64,000 nucleotides of DNA, taken from assembly GCF_030056705.1 (NCBI RefSeq), contig NZ_JASHIC010000002.1, positions 237,694-301,693 on the forward strand, given 5' to 3'. A model generated the notes under the pieces. That model saw nothing but the letters and a program-made list of their open reading frames with translations. It searched no databases and was not told the origin of the DNA. The position numbers and the translations under genes are program-made. Each line of letters opens with the position of its first letter. The first letter of the stretch is position 1. Below are positions 9,076 through 18,425 of the stretch, in pieces. The stretch is from Flectobacillus longus. GTDB lineage: Bacteria > Bacteroidota > Bacteroidia > Cytophagales > Spirosomataceae.

Positions 9076-10785
9076 CTATTTTTTAATATTTTTTTTAGCT
9101 AACGGCTTTGCAGGCGTTTTAACGGTGTTTTTCTTCTGTGAGACAGAATCTTTGGGTACAGGTTTAGTCTCGATAGGAGCTATATAAGCTACTTTTTTCA
9201 AAATACCTTCTTTACTAGGCTTATCTGCAATTTTCCATCTAAAACCATCCAATTCTTTATCATCTTCTTTGATTTCTTTGGGAGGCATGAATTTTCCGTC
9301 AGGTTTGGCCAAAAAGGCAATTTTTGTGATTTTACTTTTCCCAAAATACATATTCATTTTGCTACACTGAACACGGTTCATTCCTGTCATTTTATTTTTG
9401 TCGTCTATCGCAAAATAAATACTTTCGCCATTACCGTCTACACTTACTTTTTCTACCTTTGAATCTTTAGTAAAGTTGGCTACAATCTTACGCCCTTTCA
9501 CTTGATTATAATTATTAAGTGTATCTACCGAAACTACAAAAGATTTACCTTTCATATTCATGACATGTACTTTGTTATTTTTCAACAAAATGTTGATAGA
9601 ATCGGCTTCTGATTGGTTTTTATTATTCCAAAGAATGGGTTTCTGATAAAAATAAATCGTCGAATCGGATACATTATAACTCAGCGAATCACATTTTGCC
9701 GAAAGGTCAGATTTATACACTTGAACCTTTTTATAGGCATAAAGTTTACGTGTTTTTGTTTCTTTGTTATCTAAGGATACTAAAGTATCAGCAGTAAGAA
9801 ATAGTGTATCGTTTTCGAATACATTTTTCAATAAGGCTCTTCCAAAAACTCTTGTAACACCTGTTTTCTTGGCATATCGCCCATGCTCTCCTGTAAGAAT
9901 TGCTTTATCTTTTTTCGAAACAAAAACGATATTTCCATTGGCAATCCCAATCTCGGTAGGAGGGTCATAAATCATCGTATCGGCAGTCATGACATAGTCA
10001 TCCGTCTTGACGGTTGAACGTCCTTTGAGATTGGCAATTTTTGTAATGGTATTATATTGACTTCCGGGGTTGGCATAGGTCGTATCCTTTTTGTTGACAA
10101 TCGTGGTTGGGGCTATAAAAAAGGCCTCCTTCGATAATGTGCTGTAGCGCAAAGAGTCGGCGGTAAGTGAGCCATCTTTGTCTACAACTTTAACATTATG
10201 CTTAAAATCAAAAAGCTTCGTAACCGTATTATAATAACCTTCACGACTGGTCAGAGTACTTTTTTTATCCACAATTTTCCCGTTGGTATTGTAGTATGCC
10301 ACGTGTGAATTGAGGTTGTAATCCATCTGTTTGGTCGTCAGAATGATAGTGCCATCGTCGAGTTTGACACGCCCGTTCATTTTTGCCAGTCTGTCGTTAC
10401 CAAAGTAATAGGCAGTATCACCCGTAATAGTCACAGTGTCAGCCTGAATGATTTTTACTTTGCCATATGCTTCCAAAACGTTGGTGGTTTCATTCAAAAT
10501 AGCTTGCGTACAGTACACCAAAGTGGTACCTTGACGTAGGGCTACATTGCCCAAAAGCTTACGAATTTGCATGAAAGGGGTATTTTGTCCCACCAAGCTA
10601 TCTGCCTTGATAATTTCTACCTGACTTTGTCCAAAAGAAGTTGATTGAAAGCCCAAAAGACTGAAAATCATGAACAAAAGGATATACGGTTTTGAGGCAA
10701 AAAAAGATTTCTTTGTCTCAAATGAAGGAATCGAGCCGATAAATGTCCCGATTTGCTGTATTTTAGAGTAACTTTGTCGCATCAT
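9076..10785 (-). CDS. OstA/LptA-like organic solvent tolerance domain protein
   Basis: A 569-residue protein rich in short beta-strand repeats of the OstA/LptA type (IIKADSLVGQNTPFMQIRKL, GNVALRQGTTLVYC, GKVKIIQADTVTITGDTAYY and so on to about residue 460), then a Lys/Pro-rich tail. The repeats match the periplasmic LPS-transport bridge fold, so a role in carrying LPS across the periplasm is likely. The N-terminal 38 residues before MIFSLLGFQSTSFGQ are odd for a signal peptide, so translation may really start at Met39 (10671). A TAATTTTG -7 element on the minus strand (10796-10803) lies only about 10 bp from the upstream ATG. Divergent to tilS. Confidence 0.8.
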   Translation of the reverse strand: MMRQSYSKIQQIGTFIGSIPSFETKKSFFASKPYILLFMIFSLLGFQSTSFGQSQVEIIKADSLVGQNTPFMQIRKLLGNVALRQGTTLVYCTQAILNETTNVLEAYGKVKIIQADTVTITGDTAYYFGNDRLAKMNGRVKLDDGTIILTTKQMDYNLNSHVAYYNTNGKIVDKKSTLTSREGYYNTVTKLFDFKHNVKVVDKDGSLTADSLRYSTLSKEAFFIAPTTIVNKKDTTYANPGSQYNTITKIANLKGRSTVKTDDYVMTADTMIYDPPTEIGIANGNIVFVSKKDKAILTGEHGRYAKKTGVTRVFGRALLKNVFENDTLFLTADTLVSLDNKETKTRKLYAYKKVQVYKSDLSAKCDSLSYNVSDSTIYFYQKPILWNNKNQSEADSINILLKNNKVHVMNMKGKSFVVSVDTLNNYNQVKGRKIVANFTKDSKVEKVSVDGNGESIYFAIDDKNKMTGMNRVQCSKMNMYFGKSKITKIAFLAKPDGKFMPPKEIKEDDKELDGFRWKIADKPSKEGILKKVAYIAPIETKPVPKDSVSQKKNTVKTPAKPLAKKNIKK

Positions 10786-10815
10786 ATTAGAGCTACAAAA
10801 TTAGCCAATAAAACC

Positions 10816-12144
10816 ATGCTTGACGAGTTTTTAACGTTTATTAACAACAAAAATCTGATTAATTCTTCCGATAAAGTCCTCTTGGCTGTAAGTGGTGGAA
10901 TGGACTCAGTAGTAATGTGTGATTTATTTAGCAAAGCCAAAATCGACTTTGCGATTGCGCACTGTAATTTTGGACTTCGTGGCGAAGAATCAAACGAAGA
11001 TGAGACTTTTGTAAAAAAGCTTTCTATAAAATACAAAGTTCCATTCTTTGTAACTACTTTTCAAACGGCTGAATTTGCTGAGAATGAGAAGGTTTCAATC
11101 CAGATGGCTGCAAGAATTTTAAGATACCAGTGGTTTGAAAAGTTGCGTACTCAGCATCAATTTGACTATATCGCTACGGCGCATCATCAGAATGATGTCT
11201 TAGAAACGGTACTTTTGAACCTGACAAAAGGCACAGGCATTGCAGGAATGCACGGTATCCAAATCAAAAATGGCGTAATCATTCGCCCAATTTGGTTTGC
11301 TGAAAAAGAAAAAATATTTGATTATGTAGTTGAAAATCAAATTATTTGGCGTGAAGACTCTTCAAATGAGTCTAATAAGTACCAACGTAATTTGATTCGT
11401 AATGAGGTGGTTCCTCTGTTGAAGCAAATCAATCCAAATTTGGAGCAGACTATTCAACAGACTGTAGAGCGTATTGCGGCAGTGGAGGAGATTTTTTATC
11501 AAGAAATCGAAATGCTTCGTAAGCAAATTGTTTGGAGTGATGGCAAGGTGTTTTTTGTGAATTACAAAGCGATTCAGACGCTTTCGCAACCAATTGTAAA
11601 ACTTACAGAATTGCTAAAGCCTTTCAACTTTACTTATCAGCAATGCCAAGAGATTTTTGCTAGTTTTGACAAAGAACCTGGTCGCACTTTCTTATCACCT
11701 ACGCATGAGCTGGTGAAGGATAGAACCGAATTGGTTATTACGCTCAAAAATTTGACTAGCTTCGAAAGTCGCGTCATTGAAGCAAATGATACTAAGGTTA
11801 GAACAGATAGTTTCCAATTAGATTTTGAGGTTTTTGATCGCCCAGATGATTATAAAGTGCCAACTGCGAAAAAGTATGCTTGTTTGGATGCTGACAAAGT
11901 TCGTTTCCCGTTGCAACTTCGCAAATACAAAGAAGGAGATTGGTTCTGCCCACTGGGAATGAATAAGAAAAAATTGATAAGTGACTTCTTGACAGACCAA
12001 AAAGTGCCTTTGAATCTGAAAAAAGAAACTTACTTGCTTACCTCCAATGGCTCAACCATGTGGGTGGTCAATCAGCGCGTAGATGACCGTTTTAAGGTAA
12101 CAGATAAAACTACTCGTATTTTGTTGATTGAGTGTTTTAGTTAG
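10816..12144 (+). CDS. tilS: tRNA(Ile)-lysidine synthase
   Basis: A 442-residue TilS, which converts C34 of the tRNA-Ile(CAU) anticodon to lysidine so that it reads AUA. The N-type ATP pyrophosphatase motif SGGMDS is at residues 26-31, followed by FAIAHCNFGLRG and the HHQNDVLETVLLNL motif; the C-terminal substrate-binding domains follow (ending FKVTDKTTRILLIECFS). An upstream in-frame TTG at 10753 would overlap the divergent OstA-like gene, so I chose the ATG at 10816. It is followed by a good terminator. Confidence 0.95.
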   Translation: MLDEFLTFINNKNLINSSDKVLLAVSGGMDSVVMCDLFSKAKIDFAIAHCNFGLRGEESNEDETFVKKLSIKYKVPFFVTTFQTAEFAENEKVSIQMAARILRYQWFEKLRTQHQFDYIATAHHQNDVLETVLLNLTKGTGIAGMHGIQIKNGVIIRPIWFAEKEKIFDYVVENQIIWREDSSNESNKYQRNLIRNEVVPLLKQINPNLEQTIQQTVERIAAVEEIFYQEIEMLRKQIVWSDGKVFFVNYKAIQTLSQPIVKLTELLKPFNFTYQQCQEIFASFDKEPGRTFLSPTHELVKDRTELVITLKNLTSFESRVIEANDTKVRTDSFQLDFEVFDRPDDYKVPTAKKYACLDADKVRFPLQLRKYKEGDWFCPLGMNKKKLISDFLTDQKVPLNLKKETYLLTSNGSTMWVVNQRVDDRFKVTDKTTRILLIECFS

Positions 12145-12165
12145 GGTTAAAAATAGATAGAGAAT

Positions 12166-12206
12166 ATACCCTCGAAGGAATTTGTGTCTTTCGGGGGTAT
12201 TTTTTT
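12166..12206 (+). terminator. Intrinsic terminator of tilS
   Basis: Stem ATACCCTCGAAG with CTTTCGGGGGTAT (one G-U pair), followed by a run of seven T. Confidence 0.85.
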
Positions 12207-12315
12207 ATACTTTTACAAAAAAATAGACCACTCCTGTAATTCTTCCATAGTTATGACGACAAATGTCATAAATTCCTTAAAATGAGTTTAACGGCAACTT
12301 ATTTTAGGCAAGGAC

Positions 12316-12343
12316 AACTCATCACTCAAAACTCAGCACTCAT
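12316..12343 (+). repeat. ACTCA-rich leader repeat before ECF sigma gene
   Basis: An almost G-free string built from ACTCA units, including ACTCAAAACTCA, ends 2 bp before the GTG start of the sigma-factor gene. The same words precede the TraB gene (13945-13982) and, on the minus strand, the sigma-like gene at 45212. Confidence 0.6.
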
Positions 12344-12345
12344 AC

Positions 12346-12840
12346 GTGTCCATTGAAAAGCAATTTGTTACGGCATTACAGGCTCATCAAGCAATCATCC
12401 ACAAAATTTGTGGGATGTATTGCCGTGACCTTGATGATCGAAAAGACCTTTTTCAAGAAATTGTGATACAGTTATGGAAGGCATTTCCAAAGTTTAGACA
12501 TGAATCCAAAGTTTCTACTTGGGTATATCAGATAGCACTCAATGTGGCGATTTCAGATTTACGAAAAATTAAACGAAAACCTGTTTCTCATTCACTTGAC
12601 GAACTTCATCATGATATTCCTGATTGGATACCTGATTCAGCACAAGAGGAAAAATTGCAACTTTTATACAAAGCAATGGAACACCTTTCTTCTGTAGAAA
12701 AAGCCTTGTTGATGTTATATTTTGAAGAAAAAGAAAACGAAGAAATCGCTGAAATTATGGGCATTACAGCCAATAATGTTAGAGTAAAAATGACTCGAAT
12801 CAGAGAGAAACTGAGAACTGAAATAGGTCGAAAACAGTAA
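12346..12840 (+). CDS. ECF-type RNA polymerase sigma factor
   Basis: A 164-residue sigma-70 family factor. Region 2 is visible around residues 22-80 (DRKDLFQEIVIQLWKAFPKF, then STWVYQIALNVAISDLRK) and region 4 HTH around 110-155 (LLMLYFEEKENEEIAEIMGI, then NNVRVKMTRIREKLR). It directs RNA polymerase to a small regulon. The start is a GTG; no better in-frame ATG exists. The next gene encodes a four-helix membrane protein placed where an anti-sigma factor would be. Confidence 0.9.
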   Translation: MSIEKQFVTALQAHQAIIHKICGMYCRDLDDRKDLFQEIVIQLWKAFPKFRHESKVSTWVYQIALNVAISDLRKIKRKPVSHSLDELHHDIPDWIPDSAQEEKLQLLYKAMEHLSSVEKALLMLYFEEKENEEIAEIMGITANNVRVKMTRIREKLRTEIGRKQ

Positions 12841-12883
12841 CTTAGTCAGTTAAATCACTCCATTTTAAATTACAATATCCAAC

Positions 12884-13465
12884 ATGGAACTAGATGATTT
12901 AAAACATATTTGGCAGAATGCAGGTGAAGAATCTCAGCCTTCAATGGATGCTGAGGCTTTATTGCGGCTAACCAAGCAAAGCTCTCAAAATATCATTGAA
13001 CGTTTGGTTCGTAATATCTGGTATGAACTGGTGGTTTCTATTTTCGTGGTAATCGCATGGTTTTATTATACCTTGTTTTATGCTGAAGAACATTGGAGAA
13101 TAGGAGGGCTGACGATGGGTATTTTTATGATAGCAAGTTTAGGATTTTACCTGTTGGGTTTGTTTCGCTTAAAGTCTATTTCAATGGCTGATATTTCGTT
13201 GAAAGAATCTTTGACACTACTGATTAAACAGTTTAAGCTTTATCTCAAAGCCTATACATGGCTGAATATTTTGTTGATACCATTTGCCAATTTTTTAGGG
13301 GCATATCTTATTCTGAGTCCTTTGGAAGATGGCATAAAAACTTCGGCGATGGTAGCTGTTGGCATGGCTCCCTTAATGTGGTGGTTGATGCGTTGGTATA
13401 TCAATCGTCTTTATGGTCAGCACCTCACACGATTAGAAAGCATTTTGCAAGAATTGAATGAATAG
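12884..13465 (+). CDS. Membrane protein, possible anti-sigma partner
   Basis: A 193-residue protein with a soluble N-terminus (MELDDLKHIWQNAGEE, about 1-45) and four predicted membrane helices (about 47-66, 74-94, 126-145, 151-170). The N-terminal motif LKxxWQ is common in Bacteroidota membrane proteins encoded next to ECF sigma factors. It starts 43 bp after the sigma gene, so an anti-sigma role is a reasonable guess from context only. Confidence 0.6.
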   Translation: MELDDLKHIWQNAGEESQPSMDAEALLRLTKQSSQNIIERLVRNIWYELVVSIFVVIAWFYYTLFYAEEHWRIGGLTMGIFMIASLGFYLLGLFRLKSISMADISLKESLTLLIKQFKLYLKAYTWLNILLIPFANFLGAYLILSPLEDGIKTSAMVAVGMAPLMWWLMRWYINRLYGQHLTRLESILQELNE

Positions 13466-13498
13466 TTTTAGTTTTGTGGTTCAAATAGAACATGAATT

Positions 13499-13924
13499 AT
13501 GCAAACAGATATTCTCAAAAATTTATTAGCACAAAAAGTAGAAGCCTTTTCGACTGAGCAGAAAAAACAATATAAGGTGATAGAACTCTACAAAGTTATC
13601 AATAAACTTAGTAAGTCCTTGAAAAACAGTGCTCAACAACAAACTGCTCTGAGACTTTTGAAAAAAACAATTGAGGCTATTTCAACCAAAAATCCAGAGC
13701 CTTCAGAGGAGTTTCTGAGTAATTACCAAGAATTACGTCAGTATCTCTTTATGGAGTACAAATATGACCCAGAAGCAAAGGCAACGGTTTATTTATTGGT
13801 GGGTTTACTTTTTGGAATTGTATTAGGATGGATTGTTAAAAGTTTTTGGCTTGGATTACCCATCGGTTTTTTTGTTGCCTTTTTCTTCTACTATACCTCT
13901 CTGAATAATGTGAAGAAGAACTAA
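13499..13924 (+). CDS. Hypothetical membrane protein with C-terminal TM hairpin
   Basis: A 141-residue protein I cannot place in a family. Residues 1-90 are helical and charged (coiled-coil-like around 20-60); two adjacent membrane helices follow (about 96-113 and 116-132). It lies 33 bp after the previous membrane protein and 58 bp before the TraB gene, in the sigma-factor operon. Confidence 0.55.
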   Translation: MQTDILKNLLAQKVEAFSTEQKKQYKVIELYKVINKLSKSLKNSAQQQTALRLLKKTIEAISTKNPEPSEEFLSNYQELRQYLFMEYKYDPEAKATVYLLVGLLFGIVLGWIVKSFWLGLPIGFFVAFFFYYTSLNNVKKN

Positions 13925-13944
13925 AACATTTATCAACGAAAATA

Positions 13945-13982
13945 AAAACTCAAAACTCCTCACTCAAAATTCAAAACTCAAC
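13945..13982 (+). repeat. ACTCA-rich leader repeat before TraB/GumN gene
   Basis: A G-free string containing ACTCAAAACTC and variants runs directly into the ATG of the TraB/GumN gene, matching the leader before the sigma gene at 12346. Confidence 0.6.
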
Positions 13983-14861
13983 ATGACTTATTTAGCCAAA
14001 TGTTTTCTCATCGTTTTATGCTTTAGTGCATTGTTGCTTCCGCGCTTGTATGCACAAGAAAAACAGCATTCTTTGTTATGGGAAATTTCTGGAAATGGAC
14101 TTTCTAAGCCTTCCTATATTTTTGGAACGATACACGCTATTTGTCCAAAGGATTTTGTCATGAATCAAAGCATTGAACAAAGTGTGACAAAAGCATCACA
14201 GGTGTATTTGGAGTTGGATATGGACGAGCCTTCGATGATGATGGATATGCAAAAAATGATGTTTATGCCAGAAGGTACAACCCTCAAGTCGTTGATGAAA
14301 GAAGGAGATTATCAGTTGGTATCACAGTTTTTTAAAGATTCTATTGGGATAAATGTCGATAAAGTCCAAAAGTTAAAACCTTTTGCGTTGAGTTCAATGA
14401 CGGTGATGAAAATGCTTAACTGCCCTATCAAAAGCTACGAAATGACTTTTGTAGAAATGGCGAAAGCCCAAAAGAAAGAGGTGTTAGGATTAGAAACAGT
14501 TGAAGAACAAATGTCTGCCATCGATAAAATGGGATACGAGCAACAAGCAGATATGATGTTGGTTAAAATGGTAAAAAACTGGAATACCGATAAAAATACC
14601 TTTAGCCAAATGATTAAGGATTATAAATCTCAAAACCTAGAGGGTTTACTCAAAGATATGACCTCCTCTTCAACGATAGATGTGGAGTTTGAAAAGAACT
14701 TATTGAATGACCGAAATAAAAATTGGGTACCAAGAATCAAAAAAGTTATTCATGAAAAATCTACTTTTTTTGCGGTAGGAGCAGGGCATTTGCCTGGCGA
14801 AAATGGAGTGATTAATTTATTGAGAAAAGAAGGCTATACGGTGAAAGCTGTTGTGAAATAA
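13983..14861 (+). CDS. TraB/GumN family protein
   Basis: A 292-residue exported protein: signal peptide (about 1-24, ending RLYAQ), then the family blocks LLWEISGNGLSKPSYIFGTI with the conserved His of GTIHAI (48-53), LGLETVEEQMSAID, and the C-terminal FFAVGAGHLPGENGVINLL. TraB/GumN proteins are proposed metal-dependent peptidases related to TIKI. It is the last gene of the sigma-factor operon, so it may be a regulon member. Confidence 0.85.
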   Translation: MTYLAKCFLIVLCFSALLLPRLYAQEKQHSLLWEISGNGLSKPSYIFGTIHAICPKDFVMNQSIEQSVTKASQVYLELDMDEPSMMMDMQKMMFMPEGTTLKSLMKEGDYQLVSQFFKDSIGINVDKVQKLKPFALSSMTVMKMLNCPIKSYEMTFVEMAKAQKKEVLGLETVEEQMSAIDKMGYEQQADMMLVKMVKNWNTDKNTFSQMIKDYKSQNLEGLLKDMTSSSTIDVEFEKNLLNDRNKNWVPRIKKVIHEKSTFFAVGAGHLPGENGVINLLRKEGYTVKAVVK

Positions 14862-14895
14862 GAAGTTTTTGGTCCATTTATTTGCCGTAGTTTAC

Positions 14896-14903
14896 TATCT
14901 TTG
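14896..14903 (+). promoter_or_regulatory. Putative -7 element (TATCTTTG) for the nucleotidyltransferase gene
   Basis: TATCTTTG fits TAnnTTTG and ends 6 bp before the ATG at 14910, so the transcript would be nearly leaderless. I see no well-spaced TTG at -33. Confidence 0.35.
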
Positions 14904-14909
14904 AATGAG

Positions 14910-15212
14910 ATGACTCCAATTGAAAAACATATAGATTCGATTGTAAACCTTTGTAAATCACATAAGGTAAAATCATTGTATGTATTTGGTTCAGTTTTGA
15001 CAAGTCGTTTTGGCTCTGACAGTGATATAGACTTAATTGTAGATTTTGAGAACATCGCATTAGAGGACTATGCCGATAATTATTTCGATTTAAAGTATTC
15101 ATTACAAACGCTCCTTCAAAAGCCTATTGATTTGCTTGAAGAAAAAGCAATCAAAAATCCTTTTTTTAGAGAGAAAATCACTCAACAAAAAAAAATAATT
15201 TATGGGAAATGA
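14910..15212 (+). CDS. MNT-type minimal nucleotidyltransferase, orphan
   Basis: A 100-residue minimal nucleotidyltransferase. The pol-beta motif FGS (26-28) and the metal-binding Asp pair of SDSDIDLIV (36-44) are intact. Such MNT proteins usually act as antitoxins of HEPN RNases, AMPylating or di-AMPylating their partner encoded next door. Here no HEPN gene follows; a 29-codon open stretch overlaps the 3' end (from 15202) but does not resemble HEPN. The ATG at 14910 is chosen over an upstream TTG at 14901 that overlaps a -7-like element. Confidence 0.8.
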   Translation: MTPIEKHIDSIVNLCKSHKVKSLYVFGSVLTSRFGSDSDIDLIVDFENIALEDYADNYFDLKYSLQTLLQKPIDLLEEKAIKNPFFREKITQQKKIIYGK

Positions 15213-15372
15213 GGTGAAAATTTGGCTTTACCAACCAAATTACATCCCCAAAGCCTACTCCCCACTTGATTTATATCATCTTTTTTATTGACGGTGCTAA
15301 GAATAATATATGATGTTTCGTTCTACCTTTAGTATATAGAGTTTTCATCCAAAAACAAACTTATCTAAAGCT

Positions 15373-16773
15373 ATGAAACTATCATTTCACGGTGCTGCTC
15401 AGACTGTTACAGGTAGTAAGCACTTAATTACCCTAAAAAACGGCAAAAAACTTTTATTGGATTGTGGCATGTTTCAAGGGCGAGGTAACGAAACTGATTC
15501 GCTCAACAGAGAATTTGGATTTGACCCTGCCGAAATTGACTATATGGTGCTTTCGCATGCTCATATCGACCACTCAGGTCTGATTCCTAAGCTGGTTAAT
15601 GAAGGCTATAAAGGGAAAGTCTATTGCACCTATCCTACTAAAGATTTAGCCCAAATCCTCTTGTTAGATTCAGCGCATATTCAAGAAACTGATGCTAAGT
15701 TTATCAACAAAAAACGTCGAGATGCTAATAAATCAGCTTTAAAACCATTGTATGAAACACAGGATGTTATGCGTTGTTTGATACGATTTGTGCCCAAAGA
15801 ACTAGACGAATGGCATCAAATCGATGAGGATATTCAGCTCAAATTTACCGAGGCAGGACATATCCTTGGGGCAGCGGTGGTAAATCTCAGAATTAAAGAA
15901 GATGAAGAAATTAAGCATTTGACATTTACAGGCGATGTGGGTCGATACAACGATTCTATTTTGAAATCACCCGCTCCTTTTCCACAAGCAGACATTATTA
16001 TTTGTGAATCTACTTATGGCGATTCGTTGCATGATGATGCACAAGTTTCTGAAGAAGAATTTATCAAAGTTATTTTGAGAACCTGTTTCGAACGAGAAGG
16101 CAAATTGATTATTCCAGCCTTTAGTGTTGGACGTACACAGGAGCTAGTATATATCTTAAATCGTTTGATTGAAAGCGGTAGAATTCCTTCTTTGAATGTA
16201 TATGTAGACAGTCCACTTTCTACCGAGGCGACGCGAATCACTTACAATCATCCAGAGTGTTTCAATAAAAAACTGTTGAAATATATGGAACATGATGAAA
16301 ATCCTTTTGACTTTTCAACCTTAAGATATATTACCGATAAAGAATCTTCACAAGATTTAAACCAGAAAAAGGAGCCTTGCATTATCATTTCGGCATCAGG
16401 AATGGCAGAGGCAGGGCGTGTAAAACACCATATTGCAAATTCGATTCAAAATTCTAGAAATACCATTTTATTGGCAGGGTATTGTGAGCCCAACTCCTTA
16501 GGTGGACGCCTCAAATTACGTCCATCAATTGTCACAATTTTTGGAGAAGAATACCAAGTAAAAGCCGGAATTGCCGAGATAAAAAGCCTTTCAGCACATG
16601 CTGATTATGAAGATTTATCCCAGTTTTTATCTTGTCAAGATTCGCAACTAGTCAAGCAGTTTTTTGTAGTGCATGGCGAGCCTGAGGTACAAGAACATTT
16701 TAAAAGAAAACTTATCAAGAAAGGTTTCGTGGAAGTATATATACCAGCACCACACCAATCTTTTCATGTCTGA
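15373..16773 (+). CDS. Metallo-beta-lactamase fold / beta-CASP hydrolase
   Basis: A 466-residue protein of the MBL beta-CASP family used for RNA processing. The zinc motif HAHIDH lies at 62-67; further metal ligands are in TEAGHILGAA and TGDVGR. The beta-CASP insert follows (SVGRTQELVYILNRL, YVDSPLS), then ISASGMAEAGRVKHH and the C-terminal LSAHADYEDL and VHGEPE motifs. These match the bacterial homologues of CPSF-73/Ysh1. Likely substrates are RNA; no specific target can be seen. It is a lone gene. Confidence 0.9.
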   Translation: MKLSFHGAAQTVTGSKHLITLKNGKKLLLDCGMFQGRGNETDSLNREFGFDPAEIDYMVLSHAHIDHSGLIPKLVNEGYKGKVYCTYPTKDLAQILLLDSAHIQETDAKFINKKRRDANKSALKPLYETQDVMRCLIRFVPKELDEWHQIDEDIQLKFTEAGHILGAAVVNLRIKEDEEIKHLTFTGDVGRYNDSILKSPAPFPQADIIICESTYGDSLHDDAQVSEEEFIKVILRTCFEREGKLIIPAFSVGRTQELVYILNRLIESGRIPSLNVYVDSPLSTEATRITYNHPECFNKKLLKYMEHDENPFDFSTLRYITDKESSQDLNQKKEPCIIISASGMAEAGRVKHHIANSIQNSRNTILLAGYCEPNSLGGRLKLRPSIVTIFGEEYQVKAGIAEIKSLSAHADYEDLSQFLSCQDSQLVKQFFVVHGEPEVQEHFKRKLIKKGFVEVYIPAPHQSFHV

Positions 16774-16888
16774 TTTTTCTCAGAAATACGACTAATTTCT
16801 ATCTCATAATGAAGTGATTAGCGTCATTTGGTAGTACATCAATGCTTTGTAGTTTTGACGTAGGAATTCAACCTAAACAGCATTGGTC

Positions 16889-17728
16889 ATGAAAAAAGTT
16901 ATCGTAGCGTTTGATGGTCTTCATTTCTCAAAAGGAGCAGTAAATTATGCCATTCAGTTGGCCAAAGATAGTGGCTCGGTTATTACGGGCGTATTTTTAC
17001 ACGATTTGTACTATCGCTATGGTGCTTCGGCTACCGTGTTAGAAGGTCAACCCTATTTTGATGCAAGTCCATTGTTGAAATTGGCAGAGGAAGAGGAAGT
17101 CGAACTCAATAAGAGTATTCAGCAGTTTGAGTGGTATTGCAAGGAGTTTTACCCACATTATGAGGTCGTAAAAGACATGGGAATTCCTGATTATGATTTG
17201 GTACGTGAAAGTCGCTTTGCGGATGTGATTATTGTAGGGGGGGAGGTTTCGTTTACCGAAGAAAAGCAAAAAGCCAATAATCAGTTTGTAAAAGAGCTGT
17301 TGAAAGATGCCGAATGTCCTGTTATCGTAGTGCCAGAAGACCCAGACCCGATTCATCATATTACGTTGACGTATGACGGCTCAGCGTCATCGGTTTTTGC
17401 GATAAAACAATTTTTATATCTGTTTCCTGCAAAGCGTTATAAAGAATTTACGGTAGTGTCTGTGGCAGAGAAAGAAGGTTCCATGACGATTCCCCGTGAA
17501 GAAGCGTTTATTAATTTTCTAAAAAAACAAGTTAGTACGGTCAGTTTTGAGGTGTTACCTCATGGTAATCCTGGCGAAACATTAGCCAATTATATCAATA
17601 CACATCGTACCTCAATAGTAGTAATGGGGTCGTATGGTAGAAATGTACTATCAAGAATTCTGCATAAAAGTACTTCAGAAGAACTTTTAGAAAACTTGAA
17701 AGTGCCTGTATTTATTACACATATTTAA
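16889..17728 (+). CDS. Universal stress protein with two tandem UspA domains
   Basis: A 279-residue protein with two Usp domains. The first begins MKKVIVAFDGLHFSKGAVNY; the second (from about residue 155) has the fold but only the C-terminal glycine loop MGSYGRNVLSRILHKSTSE is close to the ATP-binding consensus. Such tandem proteins occur widely in Bacteroidota under starvation or redox stress. The ATG at 16889 is preferred over the TTG two codons upstream. The following hairpin probably ends transcription. Confidence 0.9.
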   Translation: MKKVIVAFDGLHFSKGAVNYAIQLAKDSGSVITGVFLHDLYYRYGASATVLEGQPYFDASPLLKLAEEEEVELNKSIQQFEWYCKEFYPHYEVVKDMGIPDYDLVRESRFADVIIVGGEVSFTEEKQKANNQFVKELLKDAECPVIVVPEDPDPIHHITLTYDGSASSVFAIKQFLYLFPAKRYKEFTVVSVAEKEGSMTIPREEAFINFLKKQVSTVSFEVLPHGNPGETLANYINTHRTSIVVMGSYGRNVLSRILHKSTSEELLENLKVPVFITHI

Positions 17729-17816
17729 AAGATTGAAGTAGAGAATGTATAAATGGAGCCTAAAATCTCCATAAGCAATTGTAGTTTCATAGAGAGAGAT
17801 AAGTATTAGGGATTTC

Positions 17817-17850
17817 AAAAAGCATCGACAAAATTTGTTGATGCTTTTTA
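17817..17850. terminator. Bidirectional terminator between usp and dinB-like genes
   Basis: A long A/T-flanked stem (AAAAAGCATC with GATGCTTTTT, extended inward by GACAAA with TTTGTT) lies between two convergent genes. Confidence 0.8.
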
Positions 17851-17879
17851 TTTAATCGTGAATAAATATTGTACATAAT

Positions 17880-18395
17880 TTATAAATACCTCTCTCGTAT
17901 AATCGACAAATGATGGGCTTCGTGGCCTGCGATAGCCCAAGCGTAGGCGCGTGCAGATACGGAAAAACCATTGGCATTTCCCATACGTGAAGCAATCTCT
18001 TCGGTCATTGAACGATAGAGTGCAATCGATGATTCACGTACTAAGCGATATTGTTCTAATAAATCCTCAAAAGGCTGTTCGTTGAAGTTAGCACCGTTCA
18101 TATATTCGTTTTCGTCAAAGCCGGGCAATGGATTTTTTTCGCCACGAGCAATACACAAAGAACGATACGAAAATATACGCTCAGTATCGGTAATATGACC
18201 TAATAATTCCTGAATTGACCATTTCCCTTCGGCATATTGGTATTTTTGTTGCTCAGCTGACACATTTTTCATCAAAAAAAGTACTTCTTCTTTCTGTTTG
18301 ATAAGCATCTCAATAACATCCTGACTATCAGAATACTCTATGTATCTTGAGAAATACTTATGCTGAGGATACTCAGATTTTTCGGCTTGTCTCAT
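17880..18395 (-). CDS. DinB-fold (YfiT-like) putative metal-dependent protein
   Basis: A 171-residue four-helix DinB superfamily protein. The family metal-binding histidines are seen in QELLGHITDTERIF and in AIAGHEAHHLSIIRERYL. Relatives include bacillithiol S-transferase BstA and mycothiol-dependent enzymes, so a thiol-transferase-like activity is possible. It is the last core gene before the tRNA-Asp locus and is divergent from it. Confidence 0.85.
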   Translation of the reverse strand: MRQAEKSEYPQHKYFSRYIEYSDSQDVIEMLIKQKEEVLFLMKNVSAEQQKYQYAEGKWSIQELLGHITDTERIFSYRSLCIARGEKNPLPGFDENEYMNGANFNEQPFEDLLEQYRLVRESSIALYRSMTEEIASRMGNANGFSVSARAYAWAIAGHEAHHLSIIRERYL

Positions 18396-18425
18396 AATTT
18401 TTTTTGCTTTTTTTTTACAAAAGTA

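Noticed and set aside
10753..10815. Upstream TTG start for tilS
   Set aside because: It would overlap the divergent OstA-like gene, and the added 21 residues precede the conserved TilS start.
15202..15291. HEPN toxin partner of the MNT protein
   Set aside because: The open stretch is only 29 codons and lacks the RxxxxH motif.
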